The notes under the pieces: generated by a model
What the model saw: only the letters and a program-made list of their open reading frames with translations
Told to the model about the DNA's origin: nothing
Databases searched by the model: none
Made by a program: the position numbers and the translations under genes
Part shown: positions 9,936 through 19,035 of the stretch, one piece after another
Position numbering within the stretch: position 1 is the stretch's first letter
Layout: every line of letters starts with the position of its first letter
From: Pseudomonas fluorescens
Lineage (GTDB): Bacteria; Pseudomonadota; Gammaproteobacteria; Pseudomonadales; Pseudomonadaceae
Assembly: GCA_902825215.1 (NCBI GenBank)
Contig: LR782234.1
Span: 1,240,001 to 1,304,000, forward strand
Direction of reading: 5' to 3'
Length of the DNA: 64,000 nucleotides

Positions 9936-11137
9936 CGCAACATCTCCAGCGCCTGATCCAGCGCCTCAAAAAAGCGCTCCAGATCTTCCGAATCGTTGTA
10001 CAGCGCCAGCGACACACGAATTGCCCCGGCCAGTTCGAAGCTTTTCATCAGCGGCATCGCGCAGTGATGCCCGGCGCGCACGGCGATGCCCTGTTCGGTG
10101 AGCAGATGCGCCAGATCAGCGTTATGCACACCCTCGACGACGAAACTGGCCAGTGCCAGTTGCGGCTTGCCGAGCAGGCGGATGCCGTTGCGCGCGGCGA
10201 GACCGCGCAGCAAGTAGTCATGCAGCGCCGCTTCATGGGCAGACACCGCGTCCTGATCCAGGCCAGCGAGGTAATCAAGGGTTGCGCCGAGGCCGATCAC
10301 GCTGGCAATCGGCGGGGTGCCCGCCTCGAAACCCAGCGGCGCCGGGCGAAAGCGCGAGTCGTGATAGTTGGCCTCCAGCACCATCTCGCCGCCGAACTGC
10401 CACGGCTTTAGCTGCGCAAGCGCAGCATTGCGCCCGAACAGCACGCCGAGGCCGTCGGGGCCATACAGCTTGTGGCTGGAAAACACATAAAAGTCGCAAC
10501 CCAGCGTTTGCACGTCGTGCCGACCGTGAACCACACCTTGCGCGCCATCGACCACCGTCAGCGCGTTTTGCGCTTTGGCCATGCCCAGCAAAGCGGTCAG
10601 TGGCTGCCAGGCGCCGAGTACGTTGGACAACTGACTCACCGCCAGCAAACGCGTGCGCGGGCCGATCAGGCGCACCGCAGCGGCGAGGTCGATCAAGCCG
10701 TCAGCGTCCAGCGGCAGGATCACCAGTTTCAACTGCCGCCGCAGGGCCAGTTGCTGCCATGGCAACAAATTGGCGTGATGCTCGAGGGCGCTGATGACAA
10801 TTTCATCGCCCGGCTGGAAGTGCTCTTCAAGCCCATAAGCCAGAAGGTTCAGCGCGCTGGTGGCGCCGTGGGTAAAGATGATCTGCCCGCTGTCACCGGC
10901 GTTCAGCCACTGCGCAACCTTATGGCGACTGTCTTCGAACGCTTGCGTGGCATGCGCGCCGGGCAGGTGCTGCGCGCGGTGCACATTGGCCGCACCGTTG
11001 GCGTAGTAATGCGTCAGCGCATCGAGCAGGGCTTGCGGTTTTTGCGTGGTGGCGGCGTTGTCCAGATAGGTCTGGTCTTGCCGTTGCAGGGCGGCGATGG
11101 CCGGAAAGTCGGCGCGCCAGGGGGAGGGAATCATCAT
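9932..11137 (-). CDS. csdA: Cysteine desulfurase CsdA (class V aminotransferase)
   Basis: A 401-residue pyridoxal-phosphate enzyme that releases sulfur from cysteine as an enzyme-bound persulfide. The PLP lysine lies in SSHKLYGP and the catalytic cysteine in RAGHHCAMP. The length is right for the group II (SufS/CsdA) desulfurases. It forms an operon with csdE. Two adjacent ATGs exist at 11137 and 11134, and either could be used. Confidence 0.93.
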   Translation of the reverse strand: MMIPSPWRADFPAIAALQRQDQTYLDNAATTQKPQALLDALTHYYANGAANVHRAQHLPGAHATQAFEDSRHKVAQWLNAGDSGQIIFTHGATSALNLLAYGLEEHFQPGDEIVISALEHHANLLPWQQLALRRQLKLVILPLDADGLIDLAAAVRLIGPRTRLLAVSQLSNVLGAWQPLTALLGMAKAQNALTVVDGAQGVVHGRHDVQTLGCDFYVFSSHKLYGPDGLGVLFGRNAALAQLKPWQFGGEMVLEANYHDSRFRPAPLGFEAGTPPIASVIGLGATLDYLAGLDQDAVSAHEAALHDYLLRGLAARNGIRLLGKPQLALASFVVEGVHNADLAHLLTEQGIAVRAGHHCAMPLMKSFELAGAIRVSLALYNDSEDLERFFEALDQALEMLR

Positions 11138-11166
11138 GTTAGCGGCCCGAGAGGGTGTGCGCCTGA

Positions 11167-11243
11167 CCCTGTGGGAGCGAGCCTGCTCGCGAAAGCGTCT
11201 TAAAGGACGCCAAAAGCTTCGCGAGCAGGCTCGCTCCCACAGG
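11167..11243. repeat. REP pair (inverted) between csdA and dapD
   Basis: GTGGGAGCGAGCCTGCTCGC near 11170 and its inverse near 11221 enclose about 25 bases. It has the same layout as the other three pairs in the core block. Confidence 0.85.
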
Positions 11244-11258
11244 TATTTGTGTGGCTGC

Positions 11259-12293
11259 TTAGTTGTGAGCGTGCAGCGCTTCGTTCAGTTCGATCGCCGA
11301 TTTGTGGGTTTTGCACTCCACGGCACCGGTTTCCGAATTGCGACGGAACAGCAGGTCGGATTGACCGGCCAGTTCACGCGCTTTGACAACCTTGACCAGA
11401 TTGTTGTGCTCATCGAGCAGCGCGACCTTGGTGCCGGCGGTCACATAAAGACCCGACTCAACGGTGTTGCGGTCGCCCAGCGGGAAGCCGATACCGGCGT
11501 TGGCGCCGATCAGGCAGCCTTCGCCGACCTTGATCACGATGTTGCCGCCGCCCGACAGGGTGCCCATGGTCGAGCAGCCGCCGCCCAGGTCCGAACCCTT
11601 GCCGACGAACACGCCAGCCGAGACGCGGCCTTCAATCATGCCAGGGCCTTCGGTGCCAGCGTTGAAGTTGATAAAGCCTTCGTGCATGACGGTGGTGCCT
11701 TCACCGACGTAGGCGCCCAGACGCAGACGCGCGGCGTCAGCGATACGCACGCCGGCCGGAACCACGTAGTCGGTCATTTTCGGGAACTTGTCCACCGAGA
11801 ACACTTCCAGCAGCTCGCCGCGCAGACGCGCTTCCAGTTGCATTTCCGCCAGTTCGCTCAGGTCGATGGCGCCCTGGCTGGTCCACGCGACGTTCGGCAG
11901 CAGCGGGAAGATACCGGCCAGGCTGACGCCGTGTGGCTTGACCAGACGGTGCGACAACAGGTGCAGCTTGAGGTAGGCCTCAGGCGTCGAAGTCAGCTGT
12001 GCGTCTTCAGCCAGCAGCGTGGCGACCAGCGGCTTGTGGCTCTCGGCCAGACGGGTCAGCAGCTTGCCTTGCACGGCGTCGATGCCTTTTACCGCTTCGG
12101 CCAGTTGCGCAGCCTGGGCGGTGGTGAAGGTGATGGCCTGGTTGCCTTCGGTGTAACCGAGGATCGGTGCAACGGCAGCGACCAGTTCGGCCGAAGGGTT
12201 GAGCAGGGGCTGTGCGTAAAACACTTCCAGCCACGCGCCTTGACGGTTCTGGGTGCCGACACCGAAGGCAATGCTGAACAGGGAATTGGACAT
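11259..12293 (-). CDS. dapD: 2,3,4,5-tetrahydropyridine-2,6-dicarboxylate N-succinyltransferase DapD
   Basis: A 344-residue hexapeptide-repeat acyltransferase that succinylates tetrahydrodipicolinate in the lysine and diaminopimelate pathway. The left-handed helix repeats are visible (GEGCLIGANAGIGFPLGDRN, GRVSAGVFVGKGSDLGGG). This is the longer DapD class typical of Pseudomonas. The arsC-like gene precedes it by 31 bases on the same strand, so the two are probably co-transcribed. Confidence 0.95.
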   Translation of the reverse strand: MSNSLFSIAFGVGTQNRQGAWLEVFYAQPLLNPSAELVAAVAPILGYTEGNQAITFTTAQAAQLAEAVKGIDAVQGKLLTRLAESHKPLVATLLAEDAQLTSTPEAYLKLHLLSHRLVKPHGVSLAGIFPLLPNVAWTSQGAIDLSELAEMQLEARLRGELLEVFSVDKFPKMTDYVVPAGVRIADAARLRLGAYVGEGTTVMHEGFINFNAGTEGPGMIEGRVSAGVFVGKGSDLGGGCSTMGTLSGGGNIVIKVGEGCLIGANAGIGFPLGDRNTVESGLYVTAGTKVALLDEHNNLVKVVKARELAGQSDLLFRRNSETGAVECKTHKSAIELNEALHAHN

Positions 12294-12324
12294 GGGAATA
12301 CCTCTACAAAGAGTGACGGGCTGC

Positions 12325-12687
12325 TTACTTCAGAGCGGCCGCGTAGATATCTGGCTTGAAGCCAATCAGGGTTCGGTCACCGAGATCGAGCACCGGGCGC
12401 TTGATCATCGAGGGTTGCGCGAGCATCAGCTCGATGGCTTTCGACTGGTCGAGATCGGCTTTGCGTTCGTCGTCGAGTTTGCGAAAGGTCGTGCCTGCGC
12501 GGTTCAGCACAGTCTGCCAGCCGTGTTCGTCACACCATTGGGTCAGGTGCTCACGGTCGATACCGGCGGTCTTGTAATCATGAAAATCGTAGCTGACAGC
12601 GTGTTCATCGAGCCAGGTGCGCGCCTTTTTCATGGTGTCGCAGGCTTTGATGCCGAAAAGGTGCAATGTTTTGCTTGAAACGGCCAA
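12325..12687 (-). CDS. ArsC/Spx-family protein
   Basis: A 120-residue thioredoxin-fold protein of the ArsC/Spx/MgsR family. The single cysteine in FGIKACDTMKKA is the family active-site cysteine, and the RPVLDLG block is present. Pseudomonas genomes usually carry this gene beside dapD, and its true role there is not arsenate reduction as far as known. The start is a TTG at 12687, with AGGGGG seven bases upstream, and no suitable ATG exists before the active site. Confidence 0.88.
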   Translation of the reverse strand: MAVSSKTLHLFGIKACDTMKKARTWLDEHAVSYDFHDYKTAGIDREHLTQWCDEHGWQTVLNRAGTTFRKLDDERKADLDQSKAIELMLAQPSMIKRPVLDLGDRTLIGFKPDIYAAALK

Positions 12688-12784
12688 GGAATCGCCCCCT
12701 TTGCAGGTGCTGGAAAAAAATGGTGTCGGATTATGCCATGACCAAACGGTTTAGTCGGCCACGGTTGTCGTAACGCTATAAAAC

Positions 12785-12880
12785 CTGTGGGAGCGAGCCT
12801 GCTCGCGAAGGGGCCATGTCAGCAGGTATCAATGTTGGCGGGTATACCGCATTCGCGAGCAGGCTCGCTCCCACAGGTTG
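12785..12880. repeat. REP pair (inverted), last one before the island
   Basis: GTGGGAGCGAGCCTGCTCGC near 12787 pairs with its inverse near 12853. No further REP of this type is visible from here to the end of the window. Confidence 0.85.
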
Positions 12881-12978
12881 ATTTGGTCCAGCCGTGCGAC
12901 ATAGGTGCAACGGTAAGACCCATCCTGTGCGGTTAATATGGCAATTGAACGCTGTCGATGGTCCGGAATCTACGCTTT

Positions 12979-13839
12979 ATGCAAACTGCTTACACCGTCC
13001 TGATCCTGCTCATGCTGGTCGGCGTCTCCCGTCTGATCGGCCGGGTCGTTCCGCTGCCACTGCCCCTGGTGCAAATCGCCGCCGGCGCCTTGCTTGCCTG
13101 GCCGACCCTTGGCCTGCATGTGGCGCTCGACCCCGAGTTGTTCCTGTTTCTGTTCCTGCCACCGTTGCTGTTCTCCGATGGCTGGCGCATGCCCAAGCGC
13201 GCATTCTGGCAGTTGCGCGGGCCGATCCTGACGCTGGCGGTGGGGCTGGTGCTGTTTACCGTGGTCGGTGCCGGGTATTTCATTCACTGGTTATTGCCGA
13301 CAATTCCGTTGCCGGTGGCGTTTGCCTTGGCTGCGGTGCTGTCGCCGACCGACGCCGTTGCCGTCTCGGCCATTGCGCAAAATCGCTTGCCGACTCCGTT
13401 GATGCATATATTGCAGGGCGAGGCATTAATGAACGATGCCTCGGGCCTGGTGACGTTCAAGTTCGCCCTTGCGGCTGCCATCACCGGGGTGTTCTCCCTG
13501 ACCAACGCTGGTTTGAGTTTCGTCGTGGTCGCCCTCGGCGGATTGGCCGTCGGCGTGGCCTTGAGCTGGCTGGTCGGGCGCCTGCGCGCCTGGATGATCG
13601 CTCGCGGATGGGACGACCCGGCCACGCACGTAGTGTTCATGTTGCTGCTGCCGTTCGCCGCGTATGTGCTGGCCGAACGTCTCGGCGTGTCGGGCATTCT
13701 TTCAGCGGTAGCGGCGGGGATGATGCAGAGCTGGCTCGATCTGCTGCCACGACAGACCAGCACGCGGCTGCTCAATCGCAGCGTCTGGTCGCTGCTCGAA
13801 TTTGCCTTCAACGCTGCCCAGGTTTTTTTATTCTTTTTA
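12979..13839 (+). pseudogene. Na+/H+ (CPA1) antiporter, truncated by element insertion
   Basis: The N-terminal 287 residues of a monovalent cation:proton antiporter of the NhaP/CPA1 kind, with about nine hydrophobic segments and the ion-site motif SPTDAVAV followed by LMNDASGL. Such proteins run to over 500 residues. Reading passes into foreign sequence after FNAAQVFLFF, and the frame stops at 13899. The break coincides with the first TGTAAAC repeat at 13840. The remaining half of the gene is not in the window. Start ATG at 12979 (MQTAYTVLIL); an earlier ATG at 12958 has no better ribosome site. Confidence 0.85.
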
Positions 13840-14108
13840 TGTAAACGTCATTTGTGGGCGCGTTACAGACGTCCTAATTCCAATGTCCTACCCGTGTAAA
13901 CCCTGAATTTAGTGGGCTATAGGCGCGTGAATTATTTTCTGGAGTGCATCAATCATGGTGCTTTTTCAGAAAAATGTAAACATAAGAATTTCGGCACGAT
14001 TTCATCGGAAAAATGTAAACCTAGTACGCGGTTTGCAACCTTGTGAAGCCAAAACCTTCCCTCAGTGAATGTAAACAGCGGCGGTTTTATTGGGGTTGGC
14101 GGTTTACA
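13840..14108. mobile_element. Terminus of a Tn7-like (TGT...ACA) element with repeated transposase-binding sites
   Basis: TGTAAAC occurs at 13840, 13895, 13975, 14014 and 14070, and inverted (GTTTACA) at 14102. Several copies share more context: AAAATGTAAAC at 13975 and 14014, AATGTAAAC at 14070. The first copy starts exactly where the antiporter frame is broken, so 13840 is the likely element tip, with TTTTA (13835-13839) a candidate five-base target duplication. Spaced repeats of this kind are the hallmark of Tn7-like ends. The family assignment is an inference, since no tns genes are in the window. Confidence 0.65.
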
Positions 14109-14784
14109 TTTGCGTCTTAGGTACCAAGAGGTTCGAACCTGATTTTCTCCGCAGCAGGCGCTTATCGGCTCACCCGAACCAGGTTGCCGGCTGCGGTGCG
14201 AAAAAGGGCGCCGGTGCCTTTCTCAAAGCATCAATAAATTCACATGCCAAATTCTATGTCGCTTACGCGGCCAAGCGCCGATGAACAGGAGTTGGCAGAC
14301 ATATTATTTTTAGGATCGCCTTGTAGATCAGGTGTGCCGACGAGCACGCTCCTTTTGAACCCGTGGTCGGGATCTATTCGGTCATGTCATTGGGCGCGAT
14401 GAGCGTCGGCCCGTCCTGGTTTGGATAGTTCCCTGTGCCAAGCGTTGCAGTTGCTAGTGGCGTTGGTATATGCGAGCTACCAAAAGCATCATTGGCCCGA
14501 AGACCCATTGGTGGCGGAGCCGACTGCTCGCGCGAAGCCAAGCGGGACATAGGGATAAGGGGGGGGCTAGCGCTTTTGCCGGCGCCGAAGCAGGCGGAGG
14601 TCGCTCCAAGCGTGACGTGTCACAACAATGATTTTTTTGACGTGAGAATCACGCTTGGGTACTATGAACATGTCGCTACAGACCGGAACCTTGAGAGAGG
14701 GGTAGCGATGCCGGGAACGAGCTTAGGCGAATTCCTCCCAGCCAGTGAGCGGGATTTGAAAGGCTAGGCCGATATGTGATTCAG
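14109..14784. other. Gene-poor stretch inside the island border
   Basis: Only short open frames of 64 and 110 codons with no recognisable product and weak start signals. A 12-base palindrome, AGGTTCGAACCT, at about 14129 recalls a tRNA T-loop, but no acceptor or anticodon stem can be built. It is probably decayed insertion debris. Confidence 0.45.
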
Positions 14785-14820
14785 CAAAAAGCCCTACGGT
14801 GTAAGCCGCAGGGCTTTTTT
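14785..14820. terminator. Strong bidirectional intrinsic terminator
   Basis: AAAAAGCCCTACGG pairs with CCGCAGGGCTTTTTT around a short loop. It would stop the minus-strand transcript of the 164-residue gene and anything arriving from the left. Confidence 0.8.
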
Positions 14821-14879
14821 GCTTTTCTAGGTAGTGTCATTGAACGACAACGGCCTCGTTTAGACGGCATAGCATTGGT

Positions 14880-15374
14880 TCAGACAGGGACACCCTCGTT
14901 ACGCTTTTCGAGTACGTAGCGAACGTTCAGCAGCGGCCCTTTGCTCGGCATACCACCTCGCCCCCATGTTTCGACTTCATAGGCCGAGACCACATTCAGG
15001 CGAAGAAAGTTCTCCATGTTCTGCGGTTTGCGAATCTCGAAGAAGATCGCATATTCATGTACATCCATGCAGAAGTACCGCCTGTTCGTTTTTCCGGCGA
15101 AGTGGGCCCTCACTTTCGATTCAATGAAGCGTCTATCGATGTAGTCGATAAGTTGTTTGGATAGAGCGTACCGATTCGGGCAGAAGTATCGTTCTTCCTT
15201 GGTCTTTGGGTGGACGATCAGTTCCCCGTTTTCTTTGCTGTCAGTGAAGCAGTGAAGCCCGAATGTGAATTCGACGCTGCACTCGCTGGCACCCAATTGG
15301 AATGTCCGCACCGTGGGCTGCAGATGAGCCATGCAGACTTCTTTTCCATTGATCGTCAAATTATCCCAGCGCAT
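14880..15374 (-). CDS. Hypothetical protein, 164 residues
   Basis: An unknown soluble protein, start ATG at 15374 (MRWDNLTING); a GTG at 15401 is also possible. It has scattered aromatic and charged residues, no membrane segment and no motif I can name. It is transcribed toward the terminator at 14785. GC content is near 50 percent, well below the core genes, consistent with cargo of the element. Confidence 0.55.
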   Translation of the reverse strand: MRWDNLTINGKEVCMAHLQPTVRTFQLGASECSVEFTFGLHCFTDSKENGELIVHPKTKEERYFCPNRYALSKQLIDYIDRRFIESKVRAHFAGKTNRRYFCMDVHEYAIFFEIRKPQNMENFLRLNVVSAYEVETWGRGGMPSKGPLLNVRYVLEKRNEGVPV

Positions 15375-15622
15375 GCTCAAGGCCACTTCTTTTCGGCCCA
15401 CGAGAATATGCGATTAAAAGATGATGTCAATATAGTGGCCATTTAGCACTGTGCCCCGTAAGTGCAGGGTTTAGGCGCAGAAACTTTACGTGCGGGGTCA
15501 AGAGCAACCGTGGGGCGCACTGGCTACTCAGGTGCTTGTGGCCCGCATACGATGATCCCTTCATTCCAACGCTCCGCCACACGGCCAAGATGCCCGGGTT
15601 CACGCCTAAATCATCTTCCGTG

Positions 15623-15949
15623 TTAGAGCAAGCTCGTCTGACGCCTCACTTTCCGAGAAGCCCAGGAGGTACAGGACATTCCATCCGGTAGCTTCTCGTC
15701 CGTAGGAATAACCATAGATTTGGTGAATGCGTCGATGTCTTTGAAATCGAACGCAGCAGCCAAGGCCCGAAGGGTGTGCACGCTTGCTCCGGAGCCTGCC
15801 TCAATGCGCTGGATGGTTTGCTCTGTAGAGTGCGCAAGCTGCGCCAGAGTGTCCTGTGACCATTGTCGAGTCTCACGAAAATGCCTGATAACGAGGCTCA
15901 GCTCGCTTTTGCTGAGTACGCGTTTTTCAGCTCTGTCGAATATGCTCAT
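15623..15949 (-). CDS. XRE-family helix-turn-helix regulator, probably C-terminally shortened
   Basis: A 108-residue protein starting at the ATG at 15949 (MSIFDRAEKR) with AGGAG twelve bases upstream. A Cro/CI-type helix-turn-helix spans about residues 15-65 (LAQLAHSTEQTIQRIEAG). Relatives that share the opening DRAEKRVLSKSEL block usually have a further C-terminal region after the IPT segment. Here the sequence ends after an unrelated-looking basic tail, so truncation or a frameshift near 15690 is possible. It lies 89 bases after the ABC-3C ATPase on the same strand and may regulate that operon. Confidence 0.65.
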   Translation of the reverse strand: MSIFDRAEKRVLSKSELSLVIRHFRETRQWSQDTLAQLAHSTEQTIQRIEAGSGASVHTLRALAAAFDFKDIDAFTKSMVIPTDEKLPDGMSCTSWASRKVRRQTSLL

Positions 15950-16038
15950 ATCGTGTCTCCTGCTACTAGGCTGATGTAATGATCCGAGTATGAACAGGCG
16001 CGGAGCGCGGTGACACGACATGTACCCGACAGGCCTCT

Positions 16039-17667
16039 TTATGTCCTCTTTATTTTTGCCCGCCAGTCCTTGGTATAGAGCAGTTTATCGCGATGCAATT
16101 GTAATACCTTATTGTTTTGCAGGATCTGCTGAGTCGCGAGGCTAAACTTTTTGGCCTCATCAAAAGCTAGGAAAATTTGCTTTTGTTTAAATGAGGCAAG
16201 AATTCGAATGATATGCTCAGTGGCGGCAATTTCGATGTTTTTGTAGATCATCGAATCATGGATTACAAATGGCAGGCGCGTGAGCGAAAGCATTGACAAA
16301 TCAAATCCAACCAAGCCTGCATACGATTTTCCTGTTCCAGTATCCAATGGCGAAGTAAAGCTGTAGGAATTTGCATTCTTAATGCGAAGCTGTGACGGGT
16401 TGCGCTCAGGCCCATAAACAGTATTGTTAAACTTCTCAAGCTTCTGGTTAATGGTGCCTTCAATCTCAAGAAATATTTTGTCGTAGATCGCGTCTAGGCG
16501 GGTTTTGGAAGCAGCCTCACTATCATCAATGGAAACCTTTTGCTCGAAGAATTTATTCTCTTCCCTAGCCTTGTCGGTAATCTCTTTAAGTTCAAAAACT
16601 TTCGTGAATAGATCTGTAGGGGTGCCTTTGGCTTTAAGAGTGAGTTTTATTTCTTGATCCAAGTCGGTGATAAGTCCGGTAGTCTCAGATTCATTTGCGA
16701 CCAAGAGCTCAAGTTCGCTTTTAAGTTCTTTGCTGACTAGCTTGCCAATTTTTGCGTGGAATTGCTCTACCTGTTCAAGTCTTTCGAGGTTGGCTTCTGG
16801 GAAAAATTCAGCAACGAGAGCTATGTTTGCAGCGAGGCGAGGTGTTACGCCAGATATATCCCTCTGAAGCTTTTCTCTTCTAGCTGAAATCAGATTTCTC
16901 TGATTTATCATCTCGTTTTTGGTTTGTTGGATGGCCCTCAATTTTTCGTCGAACAGGGCTTCGTATGCGGTGATAGCTCCAGCGAAATTATCCTTGATAT
17001 CACTAATGGCTTGCGCATTAGTTTTAATTAGCTGATTGTTGGATTTGTATTTGGTCATCGTGATCCGTGGAATGATTTCCGCAGTCATCGACTTTCTCAT
17101 CAGATCTTTTTTATCTTTCAAGGTCTGAAGTACAGCCCGCTCCATGGAAACATCACCGGTGCGTTCAAAGAGATCGAGCAGCCTGGCCACCCCGGCGCTG
17201 AGCCTTTCTTTTGAAGCTCCCGCCAATGGGTGATCTGGATCGGCTTCGCCCTTGTTCCATATCCGCGCAAATGGGCCAACAATGGATCGAAAGGTGCTCT
17301 CTAGCTCAGACAGGTCGTAGAAGCTTTTTAGCTTTTCTCTATACGCTTCTAGTGATATTTCGTCTTGTTTAACATGGTTGGAGTCGCAGACATCAACAAC
17401 GTCTGGCTGTTCAGTAGACCTCGTTACGAATAGGGGGGCGCCACCGAAGTCAAATGTGATTTCGTATGAATGATTTCCAAGCACCTTAATAACTCCGGCG
17501 TCGTCTACTAATAGGCTATTACCGCCCATTGCGAAGTCGATGACCAAGAGAGCTGATGATTTGCCAATGGAGTTCTTGGCTTCGTCATCACCAAGGACAA
17601 TGTTTAGTCCAGCATGGAATTCAATAGGGGTTTGATTGAATAGACTGCACTTCACCTGTTTAAGCAT
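16039..17667 (-). CDS. ABC-3C system ATPase (DUF2326-type, SMC/RecN-like)
   Basis: A 542-residue ATPase. A P-loop (GDDEAKNSIGKSS) is near residues 26-38. A long helical, partly coiled-coil middle runs from about 180 to 400. A C-terminal Walker-B-like segment, IFLAFDEAKKFS, is near residue 500. This is the layout of the large ATPase of ABC-three-component systems, thought to sense invading DNA or protein and license the effector. The ATG at 17667 overlaps the stop of the middle-component gene by eight bases (ATGCTTAA); an upstream TTG at 17673 is less likely. Family naming rests on overall resemblance and context. Confidence 0.75.
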   Translation of the reverse strand: MLKQVKCSLFNQTPIEFHAGLNIVLGDDEAKNSIGKSSALLVIDFAMGGNSLLVDDAGVIKVLGNHSYEITFDFGGAPLFVTRSTEQPDVVDVCDSNHVKQDEISLEAYREKLKSFYDLSELESTFRSIVGPFARIWNKGEADPDHPLAGASKERLSAGVARLLDLFERTGDVSMERAVLQTLKDKKDLMRKSMTAEIIPRITMTKYKSNNQLIKTNAQAISDIKDNFAGAITAYEALFDEKLRAIQQTKNEMINQRNLISARREKLQRDISGVTPRLAANIALVAEFFPEANLERLEQVEQFHAKIGKLVSKELKSELELLVANESETTGLITDLDQEIKLTLKAKGTPTDLFTKVFELKEITDKAREENKFFEQKVSIDDSEAASKTRLDAIYDKIFLEIEGTINQKLEKFNNTVYGPERNPSQLRIKNANSYSFTSPLDTGTGKSYAGLVGFDLSMLSLTRLPFVIHDSMIYKNIEIAATEHIIRILASFKQKQIFLAFDEAKKFSLATQQILQNNKVLQLHRDKLLYTKDWRAKIKRT

Positions 17668-17881
17668 ATTCAATCACTCCAGTTTCATCCTGAATATCTA
17701 AATAACCTAGAAAAAATAGAACATCCATCGCAGCAAGAAACTCAGAGGCATCTAAGAATTTATCGCGAGTCTTCGCGAGGGCTTGGGCTACGGTTTCTCC
17801 AAGCTCCTTCTCTGCTAGGATTACGTGCATCTTGAAAATCGTAGATTCCTCAAGCTTCGTAAACTTACTAGGCACTAACAT
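17660..17881 (-). CDS. ABC-3C system middle component
   Basis: A 73-residue helical protein beginning MLVPSKFTKLEES. Small proteins of this size and opening, encoded between the effector and the ATPase, are the middle component (MC) of ABC-three-component systems. Its ATG lies 14 bases inside the 3' end of the HNH gene and its stop overlaps the ATPase start by eight bases, so all three are translationally coupled. The MC subtype cannot be settled by eye; it resembles MC6. Confidence 0.65.
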   Translation of the reverse strand: MLVPSKFTKLEESTIFKMHVILAEKELGETVAQALAKTRDKFLDASEFLAAMDVLFFLGYLDIQDETGVIEYA

Positions 17882-18644
17882 CGAAAACCTCGCAGTTCTG
17901 AACAAAGAATGAAGTTATGATCTTCGAAACATCCAGCGGCTTACCGCTTTTGGCGCTAATCCATTGAGCGATATAGTTGAAAATTACATCTTTGTTGTCA
18001 GGATGCTCTCTATGCATCGCCCAAAAGTAGGTGTTTACTTGGTTGAGCAGCATCTTGACTGCTGCTTGATCCCTTTGCTCAAGCAGCCGCAGTTCATCCC
18101 GAATTGTCACGAAATAGCCAACCACGTCGTTTCTTATGTTACGTTTCAGGATGTTGGTAGCGCCTTTCTTTAGCTTCTCGTTTAAGGTGTAGGCATTTAG
18201 TTCTAAGTCAAAGGAGACGAGGCTTTCGTCGTCTAGATCAGCGAATGACTCAATCAGCTCTTTAATCTCTATTCTGAGGCTGTGTTCAGAAATCGACTTT
18301 CTTGCCTCGGTATCTCGGATGAAACCGTCCTTAATTTCCCGTAAACGATCATACTCTTCAATCTTAAAGTCCTTGTCATACTTCCGGTGACAAGAAGGGC
18401 ACAAGCAGATCACGTTGCCGAGACCGTTTATGTCGATAGGGATCGTGTGATTTATCAGTGCCAGAGTTTGAGCGGCAGTTGGATTCAAAGGGTAGATGTG
18501 AGCGATTTCATAAAACTTTCGGGGGTTTTTTGAACCTGGCTTCTTATCTATGATTACACGAGCGCAAAGCGGACAGATACCACCTGTTTCCGCATAAAGC
18601 ATGCTGTGCTCTTCAGGATGGTAAGTTGTCCTTACATTCGCCAT
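17868..18644 (-). CDS. ABC-3C effector: HNH endonuclease with CTD
   Basis: A 258-residue protein. A zinc-binding HNH nuclease fold occupies residues 20-95, with C24-x-x-C27, H49 in EIAHIYP, N77 and C82-x-x-C85-H86. A helical C-terminal domain (about 130-258) has YFWAMHREHPDN near residue 205, typical of the CTD that docks ABC-3C effectors to their partners. First gene of the three-gene operon. Predicted role: cutting DNA when the ATPase detects phage or plasmid. Start ATG at 18644; a longer frame from 18671 lacks support. Confidence 0.75.
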   Translation of the reverse strand: MANVRTTYHPEEHSMLYAETGGICPLCARVIIDKKPGSKNPRKFYEIAHIYPLNPTAAQTLALINHTIPIDINGLGNVICLCPSCHRKYDKDFKIEEYDRLREIKDGFIRDTEARKSISEHSLRIEIKELIESFADLDDESLVSFDLELNAYTLNEKLKKGATNILKRNIRNDVVGYFVTIRDELRLLEQRDQAAVKMLLNQVNTYFWAMHREHPDNKDVIFNYIAQWISAKSGKPLDVSKIITSFFVQNCEVFDVSA

Positions 18645-19035
18645 ATAAAACCTAAGTTGTCTGCATGCCACTCAGGGCTGAGCAGTGCCCTGGTTGGCTG
18701 ATGGAAGAGTAATGAAGAGGCGCAGGTATAGGTTCCAAGCGGCAAAATAAGAACGCCTGACCTACGGGTGATTGTGAGGGTAGCAAGACACTGTCAGCCA
18801 ACGGTGCGGCTGTGCCTAGTGATAGAGACATCCTGCTTTCGCAGGTTGCCTGTTTAAGATTCCACATTCCCTGTGCCTGATTTTTCCACTTGTCTGGCGC
18901 AACATACCATTTTGCCATCATCGCCGGTATAGCTAAGCCCCGCTTTTTGAGGAAGGGGCAATCAATGGCGTGTGAGCATCATTGAAGCTGTGGAGGTATG
19001 ATCTCCAGAGCTTGCCTCCCCAAATCAGGCTAGGA
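18645..19035. other. Intergenic stretch upstream of the ABC-3C operon
   Basis: About 390 bases between divergent genes. An 89-codon frame on the minus strand has no family resemblance and no start signal. No clear promoter consensus or repeat was recognised beyond what divergent promoters would need. Confidence 0.4.

Noticed and set aside
11097..12359. A 420-codon open frame opposite dapD.
   Set aside because: Shadow of dapD, running through REP sequence.
14129..14140. AGGTTCGAACCT, like a tRNA T-loop.
   Set aside because: No acceptor, D or anticodon arms can be built around it, so it is not a tRNA gene.
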